Of a stretch of 64,000 nucleotides of DNA, positions 9,062 to 18,033 are shown in pieces. The stretch is taken from the NCBI GenBank assembly GCA_024225445.1, contig JAAEMP010000144.1, positions 1 through 64,000 of the forward strand. The letters run 5' to 3'. Under the pieces are notes generated by a model. It ran no database searches and was not told the origin of the DNA. It saw nothing but the letters and a program-made list of their open reading frames with translations. Within the stretch, counting starts at the first letter, position 1; every line of letters starts with the position of its first letter. The translations under genes and the position numbers were made by a program. Origin of the DNA: Hyphomicrobiales bacterium (GTDB taxonomy: Bacteria > Pseudomonadota > Alphaproteobacteria > Rhizobiales > Rhizobiaceae).

Positions 9062-10432
9062 ATGGTTAGAAGATTCATTCAGCCACTGGTTGTTGCGGTA
9101 ATTTTTATACTGGGAACTGCAAATACAACCGGGGCACAAAGTTGGTTTGAGCGATTGGTGATGCCTGGATCGCTGATTGAAGGTCACGCGAAATTTGAAC
9201 CTGATTGTTCTAATTGCCACGCACCATTCTCCAAGGAAACTCAGCGCGACTTGTGCTTGGACTGCCATAAAGATACCGCTTTGGACGTCAGGAACAATTC
9301 TGGGTATCATGGCAAACGGCTAGAGGTCAGCGCTCGCGAATGCAATCATTGCCATACCGAGCATATCGGTCGTGAAGCCGATATTGTTGCATTGGATGAG
9401 GAGACTTTTAATCATGACATTACTGATTTTCCAATCAAGAATAGCCATCAAAAAGTTGGTTGTGTTGAATGCCACAAGCCTGGGAAACCTTATCGTGCAG
9501 CGCCTTCCAGATGCGTTGACTGCCACGAGCCAATTGATCCTCACAAAGGAAGACTTGGTCGCGAATGCTCCAGTTGTCATTCGGAAGTAGATTGGAAAAA
9601 AATATACAAATTTGATCATTCAAGAACAGAATTTGTATTGGAAGGTTCCCACAAAAGCGTAAGTTGCGGTGCTTGCCATATCGGCGAAATCTACAAGGAT
9701 TTGCCATCACTTTGTGTGAATTGCCACAATATTCAGGATGCTCACAAAGGAAGATATGGCGAGAAATGCAGCACTTGTCATACCCCTGCTAAATGGAAGG
9801 AAGTAAAATTCAATCACGACAATGATACAAAATTTCGCCTTCTGGGCAAGCATCAGAATATAAAATGTGATGCTTGCCATACCGGAATTTTGTTTGCTGA
9901 AAAAAAGTTGTCCATCCGGTGCATATCATGTCACGGCCGTGATGATCCCCATAAAAATCAACTCGGAGACAAGTGTGAAACTTGCCATTCAGCGAAAGGA
10001 TGGCGTGATGAACTGGTATTTGACCATGATATTACCAGTTTTCCTCTGATCGGGCTTCATGCGCTTGTCCCTTGTGAAGGTTGCCATCTCTCATCAACTT
10101 ATCATGATGCTCAGATAGGCTGCGTGAAATGTCACCGCTCCGACGATTATCATGCATTACGGTTAGGGACAAAATGTGAAGATTGTCACAATCCAAACGG
10201 CTGGCGATTCTGGTCGTTTAACCACGATGTCAGAACCAACTACCCGCTTGATGGAGCCCATTCGGGTCTCGATTGCCATGCCTGCCACACCAAATCTCGA
10301 GCCAAGAACTTGGTTATTTCGCAACAGTGTGTGTCCTGCCATGAACATAATGACAAGCACGTAGGCAAGTATGGGCGCCAGTGCGGAACATGCCATGTTA
10401 CCAGTGATTTCAAGAAAACAAGGCTTCGCTAG
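9062..10432 (+). CDS. Secreted 18-CxxCH multiheme c-type cytochrome
   Basis: The 456-residue product has a signal peptide (hydrophobic core about 8-24, cleavage probably after T-T-G-A) and 18 CxxCH motifs spread evenly to the C terminus. Many motifs are preceded or followed by conserved D-x-H-K-G-R and F-[DN]-H-D segments, whose His residues can serve as sixth ligands. The pattern is that of cytochrome c3/class III-type multiheme proteins and doubled-CxxCH repeats. The product has no membrane anchor, so it should be periplasmic or exported. It lies 18 bp after the b-type cytochrome gene, the expected electron donor. I chose ATG 9062 over the upstream TTG at 9053, which would add only three residues. 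Confidence 0.92.
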   Translation: MVRRFIQPLVVAVIFILGTANTTGAQSWFERLVMPGSLIEGHAKFEPDCSNCHAPFSKETQRDLCLDCHKDTALDVRNNSGYHGKRLEVSARECNHCHTEHIGREADIVALDEETFNHDITDFPIKNSHQKVGCVECHKPGKPYRAAPSRCVDCHEPIDPHKGRLGRECSSCHSEVDWKKIYKFDHSRTEFVLEGSHKSVSCGACHIGEIYKDLPSLCVNCHNIQDAHKGRYGEKCSTCHTPAKWKEVKFNHDNDTKFRLLGKHQNIKCDACHTGILFAEKKLSIRCISCHGRDDPHKNQLGDKCETCHSAKGWRDELVFDHDITSFPLIGLHALVPCEGCHLSSTYHDAQIGCVKCHRSDDYHALRLGTKCEDCHNPNGWRFWSFNHDVRTNYPLDGAHSGLDCHACHTKSRAKNLVISQQCVSCHEHNDKHVGKYGRQCGTCHVTSDFKKTRLR

Positions 10433-10446
10433 AGTATCCGTGTTGA

Positions 10447-11140
10447 TCAAGCGCTAATTTTGGACCATTTTCTGTTATCTCTCAACAGGGAATTTGCGGT
10501 TATGATGAGCTTGCGTATGATTGCAGTTATGGCGACTTTTGCCGGTTTACCTTTTTCAATCATAGCTTGGTACTTTGTGCCCATTTCCTGATTGAATCTG
10601 ATGGCGATGAGTGCCGGCATATAAAGTGCCTGTCTGAGATTTGCCCTGCCACCGCGTATGGAGCTATTTCCTTTACAAGTGCCCGACTGGCGGGTGATTG
10701 GAGCAAGGCTGGCCAGCGATGCGGCCTGGCTTTTGTTCATACTGCCCAGTTCCGGCATTTCGCTGAGCATGATGATTGCCGTTAACGCCCCAAGGCCTGG
10801 AATGGAGATGAGGATATTAAATCGATAGTAGAGTTGTTGGTCTGCTCTTACCAATGTCAGACAAACTTCATCAATTACTCTGATATCAGCTTCAATCTGC
10901 TTCAGGCGCCGGTTAGTCTGGCGCTTGAGAAGCGGTGAGACAAGATTATGCTGCCGGTTCTTTGCAGCCGTCTTGTCTTTAACCAACGCCCGGCGTGCTA
11001 CCACCAGTTCTGCAAGTTCCACAAGGGTTTGGCTCTTGCTTTTACTGTGTGGAGGTTCCAGCAATTCGCCAAACTTCGCCAGCATCAACGCATCCACCCG
11101 GTCGGTCTTGGCCAACCTGCCGGTAGCCTCAGCAAACCGG
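10447..11140 (-). pseudogene. IS110-family transposase, 5'-truncated
   Basis: The frame encodes about 225 residues of an IS110-type DEDD transposase: the K-T-D-R-V-D-A segment and, after a coiled linker, the C-terminal Tnp_20 domain with I-P-G-L-G-A and S-x-R-G-G-R-A-N-L-R. The first part of the RNase-H-like catalytic domain (about 100 residues) is missing. Reading upstream, the coding match ends at F-A-E-A-T-G-R-L-A and runs straight into a CTCTAG at 11141-11146, where a stop follows. The element is therefore dead. It lies 14 bp downstream of the 18-heme cytochrome gene and marks the right edge of the redox island. Confidence 0.85.
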
Positions 11141-11531
11141 CTAGAGTGCTTCCGGTTCAGATTGAGTCATTTGACTTGTTTTTCACGTTCGCTGGACTGC
11201 GTTATGCTTCGCTTATGGTCGTTTTTGCCCATTCAAGCGCTTTGACGCAGCAGATTGAAGCAGTTTCAGCGTCCTTTAAGATATGACCAATTTGTCCAGC
11301 AACAACGTTGCAAGTTCTTGAAAACAAAATGTTTGCCCCACGAACTTATGCCTTGTATCTGAATAAACTGATTCATACCATTTCGATCGTGTTTATGAGT
11401 CTATGACCTGGCCCACGACGCACAATTCGCCTATTGGGTGAACAATTTCGATCCGGTCAAACGATTCACATATCATCGTAAGTACTCTAAATGGCCAATA
11501 CGTTTGTTGCTGGAATTTTGTCAGGCCGGTC
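11141..11531. other. Non-coding stretch with a CTAG-bounded sequence and no clear gene
   Basis: This 391-bp stretch starts with CTAGAG at the broken end of the IS110 gene. Its first 140 bp (to about 11283) look like dispersed Rhizobiales intergenic repeat sequence. At about 11400-11530 the plus strand can be read as about 40 unrecognised codons without a start, which may be a gene remnant. I see no promoter or terminator that I can support. Confidence 0.4.
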
Positions 11532-12842
11532 TCAGTCCGGTTTTCCAAATACTCGGGAAAAGATAGTGTCGACATGTTTGGTATGATAGTCGAGATCAAA
11601 CTTGTCTTCGATTTCTTCCCGACTCAGTACATCGTTGACTTCCGCATCCCCCAGTAATTCCTCAAGAAAATCTTTTCCCTGTTCCCAGACTTTCATCGCG
11701 TTGCGTTGCACCAGCCTGTAGGCGTCTTCACGACTGACACCGGCCTGGGTAAGTGCCAATAAAACCCTCTGGGAATGAATAAGGCCGCGAAACTTATTCA
11801 TATTGGCGTCCATGTTTTTCGGGTAGACCAATAGTTTTTCGATTACTCCGGTAAGTCTGGTCAGGGCAAAATCCAGTGTAATGGTGGCGTCAGGCCCGAT
11901 CATGCGCTCAACTGAAGAATGTGAAATATCACGTTCATGCCAAAGGCTTACATTTTCCATGGCGGGCAGGGCATAGGAACGCACCATGCGAGATAACCCG
12001 GTAAGATTTTCTGTAAGCACGGGGTTTCTCTTGTGTGGCATGGCAGAGGAACCTTTTTGACCTGGTGAGAAGTATTCCTCAACCTCCAGCACCTCTGTTC
12101 GTTGCAAATGGCGTATCTCAGTTGCAAGACGCTCTACACTTGAAGCAATAACACCCAAGGTGGTGAAATACATTGCATGGCGGTCCCTTGGGATAACCTG
12201 GGTTGAAACCGGTTCGGCTGCGAGACCCATTTTTGTCGCCACGTGTTCTTCAACGCGGGGATCAATATTGGCAAATGTACCAACTGCGCCAGATATCGCA
12301 CAGGTGGCGATTTCTTCCCGTGCAGTAACAAGACGTTGACGACAGCGATCAAACTCGGCATAGGCCTGAGCCAGTTTTAAACCGAAAGTGGTTGGTTCGG
12401 CATGGATTGCATGGGAGCGGCCGATGGTTATCGTCTCTTTATGCTCGTGCGCGCGGGTCTTCAGCGCTGCCAGTAATTTGTCCAGATCATCCAGCAAAAT
12501 ATCACTGGCTTTGGTCAATTGCACATTAAAACAGGTATCCAGAATATCTGAAGAAGTCATGCCCTGGTGTATAAATCGTGCGTCAGGTCCAATTATCTCT
12601 GCCAGATGGGTTAAAAAGGCAATGACATCATGTTTTGTTTCCCGTTCAATTTCATCGATACGCTCGATGTCAAATTCAGCTTTACCACCCCTGTCCCAAA
12701 TGGTTTTAGCTGCCTCATAAGGGATGACCCCCAACTGGGCCAGGCCATCACAGGCATGCGCCTCGATTTCAAACCAGATACGAAACTTGGATTTCGGTGA
12801 CCATATGTCAACCATTGGGGCGCGGGAATAGCGCGGGATCAT
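11532..12842 (-). CDS. purB: Adenylosuccinate lyase
   Basis: The 436-residue product is the full bacterial PurB length. It has the fumarase/aspartase superfamily signature S-S-A-M-P-H-K-R-N-P (near residue 265), the N-terminal M-I-P-R-Y-S-R start, and the M-T-S-S-D-I-L-D-T segment near 95. The enzyme acts twice in purine synthesis, splitting fumarate from SAICAR and from adenylosuccinate, in the cytosol. It is transcribed alone here; the divergent neighbour begins more than 100 bp away. Nothing is odd about it. Confidence 0.97.
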   Translation of the reverse strand: MIPRYSRAPMVDIWSPKSKFRIWFEIEAHACDGLAQLGVIPYEAAKTIWDRGGKAEFDIERIDEIERETKHDVIAFLTHLAEIIGPDARFIHQGMTSSDILDTCFNVQLTKASDILLDDLDKLLAALKTRAHEHKETITIGRSHAIHAEPTTFGLKLAQAYAEFDRCRQRLVTAREEIATCAISGAVGTFANIDPRVEEHVATKMGLAAEPVSTQVIPRDRHAMYFTTLGVIASSVERLATEIRHLQRTEVLEVEEYFSPGQKGSSAMPHKRNPVLTENLTGLSRMVRSYALPAMENVSLWHERDISHSSVERMIGPDATITLDFALTRLTGVIEKLLVYPKNMDANMNKFRGLIHSQRVLLALTQAGVSREDAYRLVQRNAMKVWEQGKDFLEELLGDAEVNDVLSREEIEDKFDLDYHTKHVDTIFSRVFGKPD

Positions 12843-12952
12843 TTTGCTTGTCCTTGAAAACTTGAAACTGTTGGCTCAGGCTCTAACACCGCCCGACCGG
12901 AACCTCAACAGCAAGGGCCGGATTGAATTCCGATACCAACAGGAAGAGGTGG

Positions 12953-13966
12953 TCACAAATCCCGATAGGCTGGAAATATCGAATTATCGTCGGAAACCGC
13001 CTCAAATATACCTCGGGCAATTGCTCTGCTCATGGTTGAGGCTGCATGAGCCCCAAGATCGATCCAGTCATCCATTTCGGGTACTATTCCACTGGCACCG
13101 GTTGCCAACGAAAAGACCAGGTCACCATCAAGCGGTGTATGTGATGGCCATATGGCGCGGGCAATACCATCATGGGCGGCAATTGCCAATCGTTTAGCCT
13201 GTGATTTCGTCAACACGGCATCCGTTGCAATAATTGCGATCGTTGTATTCATGTTGGTTTTCAATTCGTCACGAAACTTGATTTTCACGTCAGCAGTTCC
13301 TGTCGGCATGGAATCTGGCAGTCCTTTGCCTCCAAATTCGTCGTCGATCTCAAATGGTGCTGCCCAGAAATTGCTGGATGAGCCCATCAGTACGCTGCCA
13401 AGTGCATTGACCGCGACAAGTGCACCCAGCGTTATTCCATTGTCCAGCGCAAGAGAGGCAGAACCCAATCCACCAAGCAATCCGGCTGTCAAAGCACCTT
13501 TACCTGCCCCGACACTGCCAAGGAGAAAATCCCGGTTCGCCATTTTAGCTGCAGAATATCCGAGTTCGCGATAGGGTGGATATCTTTTCCAGTTTTTGTC
13601 TCCCCCATTTATCAGATCAAATAGTATTGCTCCCGGCACGAGTGGAATGGTTTGGCCTGCCAGAGAAAATCCTTTGTCGTTTTCCCGTAGCCAGGCTTGA
13701 ACACCGCCACCGGCATCCAGCCCAAATGCCGAGCCGCCAGACAAAAACAGAGCATCAATCTTTTCGACGGTGTTTTCCGGCGCAAGTAATTCAGTGTCGC
13801 GTGTACCAGGACCGCCACCCATTACATGAACCGAAGCCGTTGATGGCTGGTCGCTAATCAGCGCGGTGACACCGGTATTGACTACATCATCCTGTGCATT
13901 GCCCACCGTCAGGCCAGCAATATCTGTTATCAGGTTTTTTGCACCGGGTTTTGGATACTTTTTCAT
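12953..13966 (-). CDS. P1-family (DmpA-type) aminopeptidase/esterase
   Basis: The 337-residue product matches the P1/DmpA family (MEROPS S58): an N-terminal I-T-D-I-x-G-L-x-V-G-N opening, G-G-G-P-G-T-R-D-T near 50, L-F-L-S-G-G-S-A-F-G-L-D-A near 75, and V-G-A-G-K-G-A near 155. These are N-terminal-nucleophile enzymes that cleave themselves into two chains and act on small or D-amino-acid peptides, amides or esters. I place the start at ATG 13966 instead of the GTG five codons earlier. It is followed by purB on the same strand after about 110 bp. The natural substrate cannot be read from the sequence. Confidence 0.88.
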   Translation of the reverse strand: MKKYPKPGAKNLITDIAGLTVGNAQDDVVNTGVTALISDQPSTASVHVMGGGPGTRDTELLAPENTVEKIDALFLSGGSAFGLDAGGGVQAWLRENDKGFSLAGQTIPLVPGAILFDLINGGDKNWKRYPPYRELGYSAAKMANRDFLLGSVGAGKGALTAGLLGGLGSASLALDNGITLGALVAVNALGSVLMGSSSNFWAAPFEIDDEFGGKGLPDSMPTGTADVKIKFRDELKTNMNTTIAIIATDAVLTKSQAKRLAIAAHDGIARAIWPSHTPLDGDLVFSLATGASGIVPEMDDWIDLGAHAASTMSRAIARGIFEAVSDDNSIFPAYRDL

Positions 13967-14033
13967 TTCGTAATTATGCACTTTGGTTTCAGATGATCAG
14001 GCCTTTGTGATTGGCAGTTTGCAATTACTTGAC

Positions 14034-15239
14034 CTAGTTCAGAGTATCCACTTTTGCGAATGTCTTTCCGTTCCATCGATACAAGAAATATTGCCTGGTA
14101 ATATTTCGACCATTCGCGTCAAATTCTACCGGTCCAAGGATTGTCTGGAAGCGTTTTCCTGAAAAATTGTAATCTGCGTTATCCAGATATCCGAGCACGA
14201 TCTGTATTGTTGCATATCCCAACAGCAGGTAAGGCTCGGGTTCCAGTTTGGCAGCTTCAATTACTTTGATTAACTTGTTTGCCGCCAACAAGCTCTCTGG
14301 AGGTGATGGCATTATCGCAAGTAACCCGATCGGTATATCCTTGTTGTCTTCAATATAAGGCAACAGCGATACGTTTTCGCCTGTAGCGATTTCCAGACCG
14401 GGGCCAAATTCGATCATGTTGCGGCCGATTAACGCAACATCGTCACCGCCTGCAGCCAGATATATCGCTTCCACTCCAGATTTGCTCAGCCTTCTGATCA
14501 GTCCTGCCTGGGTGGATTGAGATGGTCTGAAATTGTCCACAAATTGAGGCTTTACGCCGGCCTCTTCCATCAGGGCACGAAAATCGTCCGCCTGGGTTCG
14601 GCCAAAAACAGTACCATCATCGACAATTGCATAAGGTGTGGATTTCCAGCGATCCACAAAAACTTCATAGGCTGCCCGGCCACTGTCAGAATCTCTTGGT
14701 GCCATCTGCCAGACATTCCATGAATATCTTGCACGGTCTTTCAGAATACGGTTGCTACGTGCACCGGATACCAACATCGGAATTGAGCTTTTGCTTAACA
14801 TATTGGCTGCCGTAAAAACCGGCTCGTTGCACAAGAATCCGGTGACTAGAACAGCTCCGGCATTTTTGATATCATCAATAGCGAGTTCTGCCAGGCTTTC
14901 ATCACAGCCATCGTCAGAAATCAACAGTTCAATTCTGTTTGCATCAGGCAATGTTTTCATGGCTAACCGGGCGCCGGCAACAAATTGCTTGCCCAAAGGA
15001 GCGGAATTCCCGCTTAACGGCAATGAAACCCCGATCTTCTTGGTTTGGGCAATTGCCGGATAGTTGGCAAAAAATGACAAACTGATCACAAGCAAAAAAA
15101 GTGTCTGATTTGAAATTTCAATAATATTTTTCAATTTCAACTGATTCCGAACCCAGAGTATATTCAACCCTTGATAAACCAGTTTAGCGATTTCGCACAA
15201 TCCATAATTTACAGTCTGGTTTTGATACGGGGTAAACAT
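14034..15239 (-). CDS. Periplasmic substrate-binding protein (branched-chain amino acid / Peripla_BP_6 type)
   Basis: The frame gives 401 residues. A signal peptide with core L-F-L-L-V-I-S-L-S-F-F lies at about residues 47-62, after an unusually long N terminus, so the real start is probably an internal codon about 35-40 codons in. The mature part opens with K-K-I-G-V-S-L-P-L-S-G, the hallmark of LivJ/Peripla_BP_6 proteins, and contains the typical A-Y-A-I-V-D-D-G-T-V-F-G-R strand-helix. No permease or ATPase gene is next to it, so it is an orphan binding protein or sensor. Ligand unknown. Confidence 0.82.
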   Translation of the reverse strand: MFTPYQNQTVNYGLCEIAKLVYQGLNILWVRNQLKLKNIIEISNQTLFLLVISLSFFANYPAIAQTKKIGVSLPLSGNSAPLGKQFVAGARLAMKTLPDANRIELLISDDGCDESLAELAIDDIKNAGAVLVTGFLCNEPVFTAANMLSKSSIPMLVSGARSNRILKDRARYSWNVWQMAPRDSDSGRAAYEVFVDRWKSTPYAIVDDGTVFGRTQADDFRALMEEAGVKPQFVDNFRPSQSTQAGLIRRLSKSGVEAIYLAAGGDDVALIGRNMIEFGPGLEIATGENVSLLPYIEDNKDIPIGLLAIMPSPPESLLAANKLIKVIEAAKLEPEPYLLLGYATIQIVLGYLDNADYNFSGKRFQTILGPVEFDANGRNITRQYFLYRWNGKTFAKVDTLN

Positions 15240-15444
15240 ATAAACAATTGAACCCGGACCCTATCAAACAGAGTAGTGACTTTGATGATAAACGAATAGA
15301 AAATCAGAAAAGACGAACAACTTTTCTGATGGCCGTTATTCCATATTCCGATAATATTTGCAGAATTTTTACGCAAACCCGGGACAAAAATTGAACAGTT
15401 TCGCCATTGTAACGGTTATAGCAAAGTGATTAGATCATGCTTAA

Positions 15445-15469
15445 TGTCCAACCCGAAACTCTGGGCAGG
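15445..15469 (+). repeat. Solo transposon-end repeat upstream of the MoxR gene
   Basis: These 25 bp match the terminal inverted repeat of the MITE at 43577-43767 in 24 of 25 positions (a G for A at position 20). Only one end is present. It lies 37 bp before the chosen start of the CoxD-like gene, so it is probably a deletion scar and may carry or interrupt the promoter. Confidence 0.75.
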
Positions 15470-15505
15470 AATTGGAGTAATGTATTGCAGGCTGAATCAA
15501 ATTTC

Positions 15506-16417
15506 ATGTCAGTTCCTGATTCCATCGATGAAACGATGGATACATTGCACAGTGGTGGCTATGTGGCAGATCGTTCTCTGGCAACCGTATTGTTTCTCAG
15601 CCTTAAAATGAAGCGCCCCTTGTTTCTTGAAGGTGAAGCAGGGGTAGGCAAGACGGAGATTGCCAAAGTCTTGAGTCAGGCTTTGGGCAGAAAACTGATC
15701 CGGTTGCAGTGTTATGAGGGGCTGGATATTTCGTCTGCCGTATACGAATGGAACTATTCAGCACAAATGATTGAGATACGGTTGCGTGAGGCAGCCGGCG
15801 AGACCAGCAAAAATACGATAAGTCAGGATATTTTTTCCGACAAATTTCTGATTAAACGGCCGCTGCTGCAGGCACTGGAATCTGATAAATCGGGTCCACC
15901 GGTATTGCTGGTGGACGAACTCGATCGCACTGATGAGGCGTTTGAGGCGTTTCTTTTGGAAATATTATCGGATTATCAGATTACTATTCCGGAGATCGGC
16001 ACAGTCAGTGCTGATGAGCCACCAATTGTAATCATTACGACAAACCGCACACGTGAAATTCATGATGCCCTGAAACGACGTTGTCTGTATCACTGGGTGG
16101 ATTATCCGGATGCGGAAAGAGAGATGCAAATCCTGCAAACAAAAATGCCTGGAATTGGTAACCGGCTGTCGAGGGAAATCATTGCCTATGTACAGAAGTT
16201 GCGCCATCAGGACTTGTTCAAGAAACCTGGTGTTGCAGAAACTCTGGATTGGGCTACAGCGTTGATTGAGCTGGATAAGCTTGCTTTGGATCCCCAGGCA
16301 ATATCCGACACCATAGGGGTTATATTGAAGTATCAGGATGACATTGCCAAAATCGCATCGGGCGAGGGGGCTGAATTGCTGAGGGAAGTGAAAACAGAAC
16401 TGAGTGAGCTAGCCTGA
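15506..16417 (+). CDS. coxD: MoxR-type AAA+ ATPase, CoxD-like
   Basis: The 303-residue product has Walker A (G-E-A-G-V-G-K-T, about 43-50), Walker B (L-L-V-D-E-L-D-R) and sensor 1 (I-T-T-N-R-T-R) motifs of the MoxR branch. In Oligotropha-type aerobic CO dehydrogenase clusters, CoxD is the membrane-associated chaperone that unfolds or rearranges the apo-enzyme so that the Cu-S-Mo site can be built. I chose ATG 15506 because the frame upstream of it runs through a transposon-end repeat, and because homologues start close to the S-x-D-E-T-x-x-x-L-x-x-x-G-Y-V segment. It is followed 7 bp later by its usual partner, the VWA protein. The symbol is by family and context. Confidence 0.88.
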   Translation: MSVPDSIDETMDTLHSGGYVADRSLATVLFLSLKMKRPLFLEGEAGVGKTEIAKVLSQALGRKLIRLQCYEGLDISSAVYEWNYSAQMIEIRLREAAGETSKNTISQDIFSDKFLIKRPLLQALESDKSGPPVLLVDELDRTDEAFEAFLLEILSDYQITIPEIGTVSADEPPIVIITTNRTREIHDALKRRCLYHWVDYPDAEREMQILQTKMPGIGNRLSREIIAYVQKLRHQDLFKKPGVAETLDWATALIELDKLALDPQAISDTIGVILKYQDDIAKIASGEGAELLREVKTELSELA

Positions 16418-16424
16418 GGACACA

Positions 16425-17732
16425 ATGGAGCAAAGTCACCATCAATACACTTCTAACAGCAACACTGTCGATGAAAACGGCAGGTTGCCCGAAAATGTAC
16501 TGTATTTTGCCCGCACTTTGCGTGGCGCGGGAATGAGAATTGGCACTGCTGCCGCCATGGATGCGGTGCAAGCGGTCGAGACTTGCGGCATTTCCAGTCG
16601 CGACGACTTTTACTGGACACTTCACTCGGTGATGGTCAACCGTAATGAAGACCATATAATATTTGATGAAGCCTTTCGACTGTTTTGGCGCTCGCGAGAT
16701 ATGGTGGAGAAATTACTGCAGATGTTTTCTCCGGTAGCCAATCCAACTCCTTCAAAAGAACGCAGCCGGGCGGCTCAATCAAGAGTAGCCCAGTCGCTGT
16801 TTCCCCAAAGTTCTGCAAAACAAAACCAGGAAAAACCCGAAATTGAAATAGATGCGATTTTCACGGCGTCGCAAAAGGAACTGCTGTACAAAAAAGATTT
16901 TGCCCAAATGAGTGCCGAAGAACTGACTGAAGCCAGGAATGCATTGTCCGGTCTGGTCCTGCCATTCAAGAAAATCAAAACCAGGCGTTTTCAACCACAA
17001 AATCCCATCGGCAAGATCGACATGCGCCGGGCTTTGGCATCCTCGCTTCGAACGGGTGGTGATTTGTTGTTGCCAAAATTTCGCAAGCCGGTTATTGCCG
17101 CGCCGCCGATCGTGATCCTTGCCGATATTTCAGGGTCGATGAGTCAGTATTCACGTTTGTTTTTGCATTTTTTACATGCATTAAGTGAACAGCGACAGCG
17201 GGTGCATACATTTTTGTTTGGAACACGATTGACCAATGTAACGCGCCAATTGAAAAACAAGGATCCTGATCAGGCCCTGGCCGAATGTTCGGATTCCGTC
17301 GAGGACTGGTCGGGCGGCACGCGCATTGCAGTCGCCATTGGCAAATTCAACCATCTTTGGTCAAGGCGTGTTTTGGGGCAGGGAGCGGTTGTGGTGTTGA
17401 TTACGGATGGTCTTGAGCGTGACCTTGAAAATGAAGACGGGATCGATATGCTGGCAACCCAAATGGACCGACTGCACCGCTCTTGCGCCAGATTGGTGTG
17501 GCTCAATCCGCTGCTCAGGTTTGAACAATTCGAGGCGCGGGCCAGCGGAATTCGTTCGATGTTGCCCCATGTAGATGAATTTCGCCCCGTGCACTCACTG
17601 GAAGCAATTTCTGACCTGTGCTCGGCGCTTTGCGATAACGTGGCTGATGGCTCTTATGGGTTAATATCACCCAGACAATGGTTGGAAAGAGGGCAGGGAA
17701 TGGTATCAAGGGAGACGAATTCAGATGGATGA
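16425..17732 (+). CDS. coxE: VWA-domain protein, CoxE-like
   Basis: The 435-residue product has an N-terminal helical half and a C-terminal von Willebrand A domain with a MIDAS D-x-S-x-S motif (A-D-I-S-G-S-M-S, about 231-238) and the later I-T-D-G. CoxE works with CoxD in maturing molybdenum hydroxylases. The gene begins 7 bp after coxD and overlaps the next gene by 8 bp, which argues for tight co-translation. The Q/S/K-rich stretch at about 105-140 looks like an unstructured linker. Confidence 0.88.
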   Translation: MEQSHHQYTSNSNTVDENGRLPENVLYFARTLRGAGMRIGTAAAMDAVQAVETCGISSRDDFYWTLHSVMVNRNEDHIIFDEAFRLFWRSRDMVEKLLQMFSPVANPTPSKERSRAAQSRVAQSLFPQSSAKQNQEKPEIEIDAIFTASQKELLYKKDFAQMSAEELTEARNALSGLVLPFKKIKTRRFQPQNPIGKIDMRRALASSLRTGGDLLLPKFRKPVIAAPPIVILADISGSMSQYSRLFLHFLHALSEQRQRVHTFLFGTRLTNVTRQLKNKDPDQALAECSDSVEDWSGGTRIAVAIGKFNHLWSRRVLGQGAVVVLITDGLERDLENEDGIDMLATQMDRLHRSCARLVWLNPLLRFEQFEARASGIRSMLPHVDEFRPVHSLEAISDLCSALCDNVADGSYGLISPRQWLERGQGMVSRETNSDG

Positions 17733-18033
17733 GCTCGAAATTGCCGAAGTATGGCAGCAGGAGGGTCGCAAAATTGCTATTGCCACTGTGGTGGAAACCT
17801 GGGGTTCCGCACCTCGTCCTGTCGGCTCTCATCTGATAATTGACAGCGAGGGCAATTTTGAAGGTTCTGTTTCCGGTGGTTGTGTTGAAGGTTCGGTAAT
17901 CAGCGAGGCTCTGGACGTGATAGAGGATGGAAATTCCCGGGTATTGAATTTTGGTGTTGCTGATGAAAAAGCCTGGGAGGTTGGCCTTTCCTGCGGTGGC
18001 AAAATCCGCATTTTGGTAGAAATGATCAACTGA
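17725..18033 (+). CDS. XdhC/CoxI-family protein, N-terminal (XdhC_CoxI) domain only
   Basis: The 102-residue product carries the conserved T-W-G-S-A-P-R-P-V-G-S and G-S-V-S-G-G-C-V-E-G motifs and a terminal L-S-C-G-G, all from the first XdhC domain. XdhC-type proteins bind molybdenum cofactor, help add the terminal sulfido ligand and insert it into hydroxylases. The gene overlaps coxE by 8 bp and shares one base with the next gene (TGATG). The C-terminal Rossmann half is encoded by that next gene. Such a split pair is known from cox clusters, so I do not call it a frameshift. Confidence 0.88.
   Translation: MDELEIAEVWQQEGRKIAIATVVETWGSAPRPVGSHLIIDSEGNFEGSVSGGCVEGSVISEALDVIEDGNSRVLNFGVADEKAWEVGLSCGGKIRILVEMIN

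Noticed and set aside
13982-14033. Possible terminator after the binding-protein gene
   Set aside because: No stem with a T run could be found in the short gap.
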